From contig DLIT01000166.1 of the NCBI GenBank assembly GCA_002483865.1, positions 38,946-48,667 of the forward strand: a stretch of DNA of 9,722 nucleotides. The letters are read 5' to 3'. Positions within the stretch are counted from its first letter, which is position 1, and the number at the start of each line of letters is the position of its first letter. The notes beneath the pieces were generated by a model, which worked only from the letters and a program-made list of their open reading frames with translations, did no database searches and had not been told where the DNA came from. Of the stretch, positions 8,657 through 9,722 are shown piece by piece. Made by a program: the position numbers and the translations under genes. The stretch is from Brevundimonas sp. UBA7635. Lineage in GTDB: Bacteria > Pseudomonadota > Alphaproteobacteria > Caulobacterales > Caulobacteraceae.

Positions 8657-9097
8657 TCAGGCCAGGCGATTAAGCGCGACCGCGCGACCGTCGCCAGCGG
8701 TAGCGTGGCCGGATGCGCCATAACCTGTGCCCTGTGCTCGCGCACCGGCAACCTCGGTGGCGATCGCCTTGACCAGCCCTTCCGATACCTGGCGGGCGGC
8801 ATCGACGGTCTGGGCGTGTTCGCTCAGCACGGTCTCAAAGGCCTGGGTGGCCTCGATCAGTTCGGCGCGTTCCTGGTCCGAGATAAGCCTTAAGAAGTCC
8901 GGGTTGGCCTTGGCCTGGGCCGACTCGCGCCGATACTGGTTGGCCAGGGCCTGGGTCTCGGCCATGCCGTCTGCCATATCCTGCGGGCGATGGGCCTGCA
9001 GGGCATCGCGCTCAAATGTCATGCGATCGATCAGCGAGCGGGTCAGCTTGATCAGGTGCCGTGCGCGCAGGCTGGCGGATTCGGTCTGGCTGGTCAT
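8657..9097 (-). CDS. flbY: FlbY-like flagellar protein (FlgN-type helical protein)
   Basis: This is the last gene of the flagellar operon on the minus strand. The 146 residues are predicted to be almost wholly helical (about 8-120), without signal peptide or membrane segment, and end in a Gly/Ala-rich tail (GYGASGHATAGDG). Alternating hydrophobic residues and an EL-EATQAFETVL-like pattern near 78-91 recall FlgN, the export chaperone for hook-associated proteins. The family link is weak and based on layout. The name rests mainly on position: in Caulobacter flbY follows flgI and cheL. The ATG overlaps the cheL stop as ATGA (9094-9097), so translation is probably coupled. The stop (8657-8659) touches the stop of the convergent ABC-F gene with no bases between, leaving no separate terminator. 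Confidence 0.72.
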   Translation of the reverse strand: MTSQTESASLRARHLIKLTRSLIDRMTFERDALQAHRPQDMADGMAETQALANQYRRESAQAKANPDFLRLISDQERAELIEATQAFETVLSEHAQTVDAARQVSEGLVKAIATEVAGARAQGTGYGASGHATAGDGRAVALNRLA

Positions 9098-9402
9098 TGC
9101 GCCTGTTCCTGCATCTTCAGCATTTCGGACATTACCCGGTCCGCCAGGCCGACGCCGCCAGCCTTGACCGTCTGGCGGGCCATGGCGTCGATCAGGAAGC
9201 TGCGCCAGGTTTCCTCGGCTGAGCCGCCGCCGAAGGGGCCATCGGTCTGCAGGCCTTCGAACATCGGCTTCAGCATCTGGGACAGAAAACTGGCCTCGAA
9301 ATCCTCGGCGGTGCGACGAAGCTGGGCCTCATCTACGCGACTGGAGGGGACCGGGGCTGAGGCCAAGGTCTGGACCTGAGCGGGATTGAGCAGGGTCTGC
9401 AT
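9094..9402 (-). CDS. cheL: CheL, rod-binding protein (FlgJ N-terminal domain type)
   Basis: This small flagellar protein of 102 residues consists of the rod-binding domain that forms the N-terminal half of enterobacterial FlgJ, a scaffold for assembling the flagellar rod in the periplasm. It lacks the peptidoglycan-hydrolase domain, as is usual in alphaproteobacteria, where a separate enzyme must open the wall. Diagnostic residues are EDFEASFLSQMLKPMFEG (33-50), FGGGSAEETWRSFLIDAMA (57-75) and GGVGLADRVMSEML (82-95). I chose ATG 9400-9402, which shares one base with the flgI stop (TGATG) and has AGAGG about seven bases upstream. A GTG three bases earlier (9403-9405) is an alternative giving 103 residues. 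flbY overlaps at the 3' end by four bases. The name CheL, used in Caulobacter, reflects an old chemotaxis phenotype. Confidence 0.9.
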   Translation of the reverse strand: MQTLLNPAQVQTLASAPVPSSRVDEAQLRRTAEDFEASFLSQMLKPMFEGLQTDGPFGGGSAEETWRSFLIDAMARQTVKAGGVGLADRVMSEMLKMQEQAQ

Positions 9403-9722
9403 CACATCACCTCTATATCGGCCTGCAGCGCCCCGGCGGTCTTGATGGCCTGAAGGATGCTGATCATATCGCGCGGGCTGACGCCGAGGGCATTGAGGCC
9501 GTTCACAAGTGTCGACAGCGAGGTGCCGCCGTTGACGATCCTCATCTGGCGGCCGGTCTCTTCCTCGATGCGGACATCCGATTGTGGCACCACGACAGTC
9601 TCGCCGTTGCTGAAGGGGGCTGGCTGGCTGACCATTGGGTTTTCCTGAACCATCACCGTCAGGTTGCCCTGAGCCACGGCGACGGTGGAGACCCGCACGG
9701 CCTCGCCCATGACGATCACGCC
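9402..9722 (-). CDS. flgI: FlgI, flagellar P-ring protein (C-terminal part, runs off window)
   Basis: Only the last 106 codons are present; the 5' part lies beyond the right edge. FlgI is a periplasmic protein that forms the P ring around the flagellar rod in the peptidoglycan layer, and full-length proteins have about 370 residues. The visible end has the family's conserved C-terminus: GEAVRVSTVAVAQGNLTV, then an ENPMVSQPAPFSNGETVVVP stretch, and finally a STLVNGLNALGVSPRDMISI block followed by LQAIKTAGALQADIEVM. These are the usual final residues of P-ring proteins. The gene heads the visible part of an operon with cheL and flbY, whose start codons overlap the preceding stops. Its promoter and signal peptide are outside the window. 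Confidence 0.96.
   Translation of the reverse strand, partial: GVIVMGEAVRVSTVAVAQGNLTVMVQENPMVSQPAPFSNGETVVVPQSDVRIEEETGRQMRIVNGGTSLSTLVNGLNALGVSPRDMISILQAIKTAGALQADIEVM

Overview
The window looks like chromosomal DNA of a GC-rich alphaproteobacterium, most likely of the Caulobacterales (Caulobacter, Phenylobacterium or Brevundimonas type). Four things point there: the minus-strand flagellar order flgI-cheL-flbY, known from Caulobacter; an alphaproteobacterial LexA box (GTTC-N7-GTTC) upstream of uvrA; a UvrA first zinc finger written CPVSG, which I recall from alphaproteobacteria; and several GANTC (CcrM-type) sites near promoters. This is inference from the sequence alone. No rRNA, tRNA, CRISPR array, insertion sequence or phage gene was seen.

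Layout. 1-209 holds no credible gene but has short palindromes and a small direct repeat. 210-719 (minus) encodes a secreted protein with one adhesin-type beta domain and an IPTL-CTERM-like sorting tail. 795-2189 (minus) is trmFO, for folate/FAD-dependent tRNA m5U54 methylation. It is divergent from 2355-3227 (plus), an unrecognised multi-pass membrane protein. A shared bidirectional terminator (3249-3284) separates that gene from the convergent uvrA (3290-6229, minus). Upstream of uvrA lie the LexA box and then a group III truncated haemoglobin (6332-6856, minus).

A divergent region (6857-6984) leads on the plus strand into a possible 45-residue membrane peptide (6985-7122). This overlaps the start of an ABC-F ATPase (7043-8656), whose stop codon directly abuts the stop codon of flbY. 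The right end is the 3' part of a flagellar operon on the minus strand: the C-terminal end of flgI (running off the window), cheL (rod-binding, FlgJ N-domain type) and flbY (FlgN-like), with overlapping start and stop codons.

Most genes are housekeeping or well-known families. The parts most worth a second look are the short overlapping ORF with hairpins upstream of the ABC-F gene, the small IPTL-CTERM protein, and the uvrA control region with its LexA box and GANTC cluster. I did not find convincing evidence of a wholly new multi-gene system.
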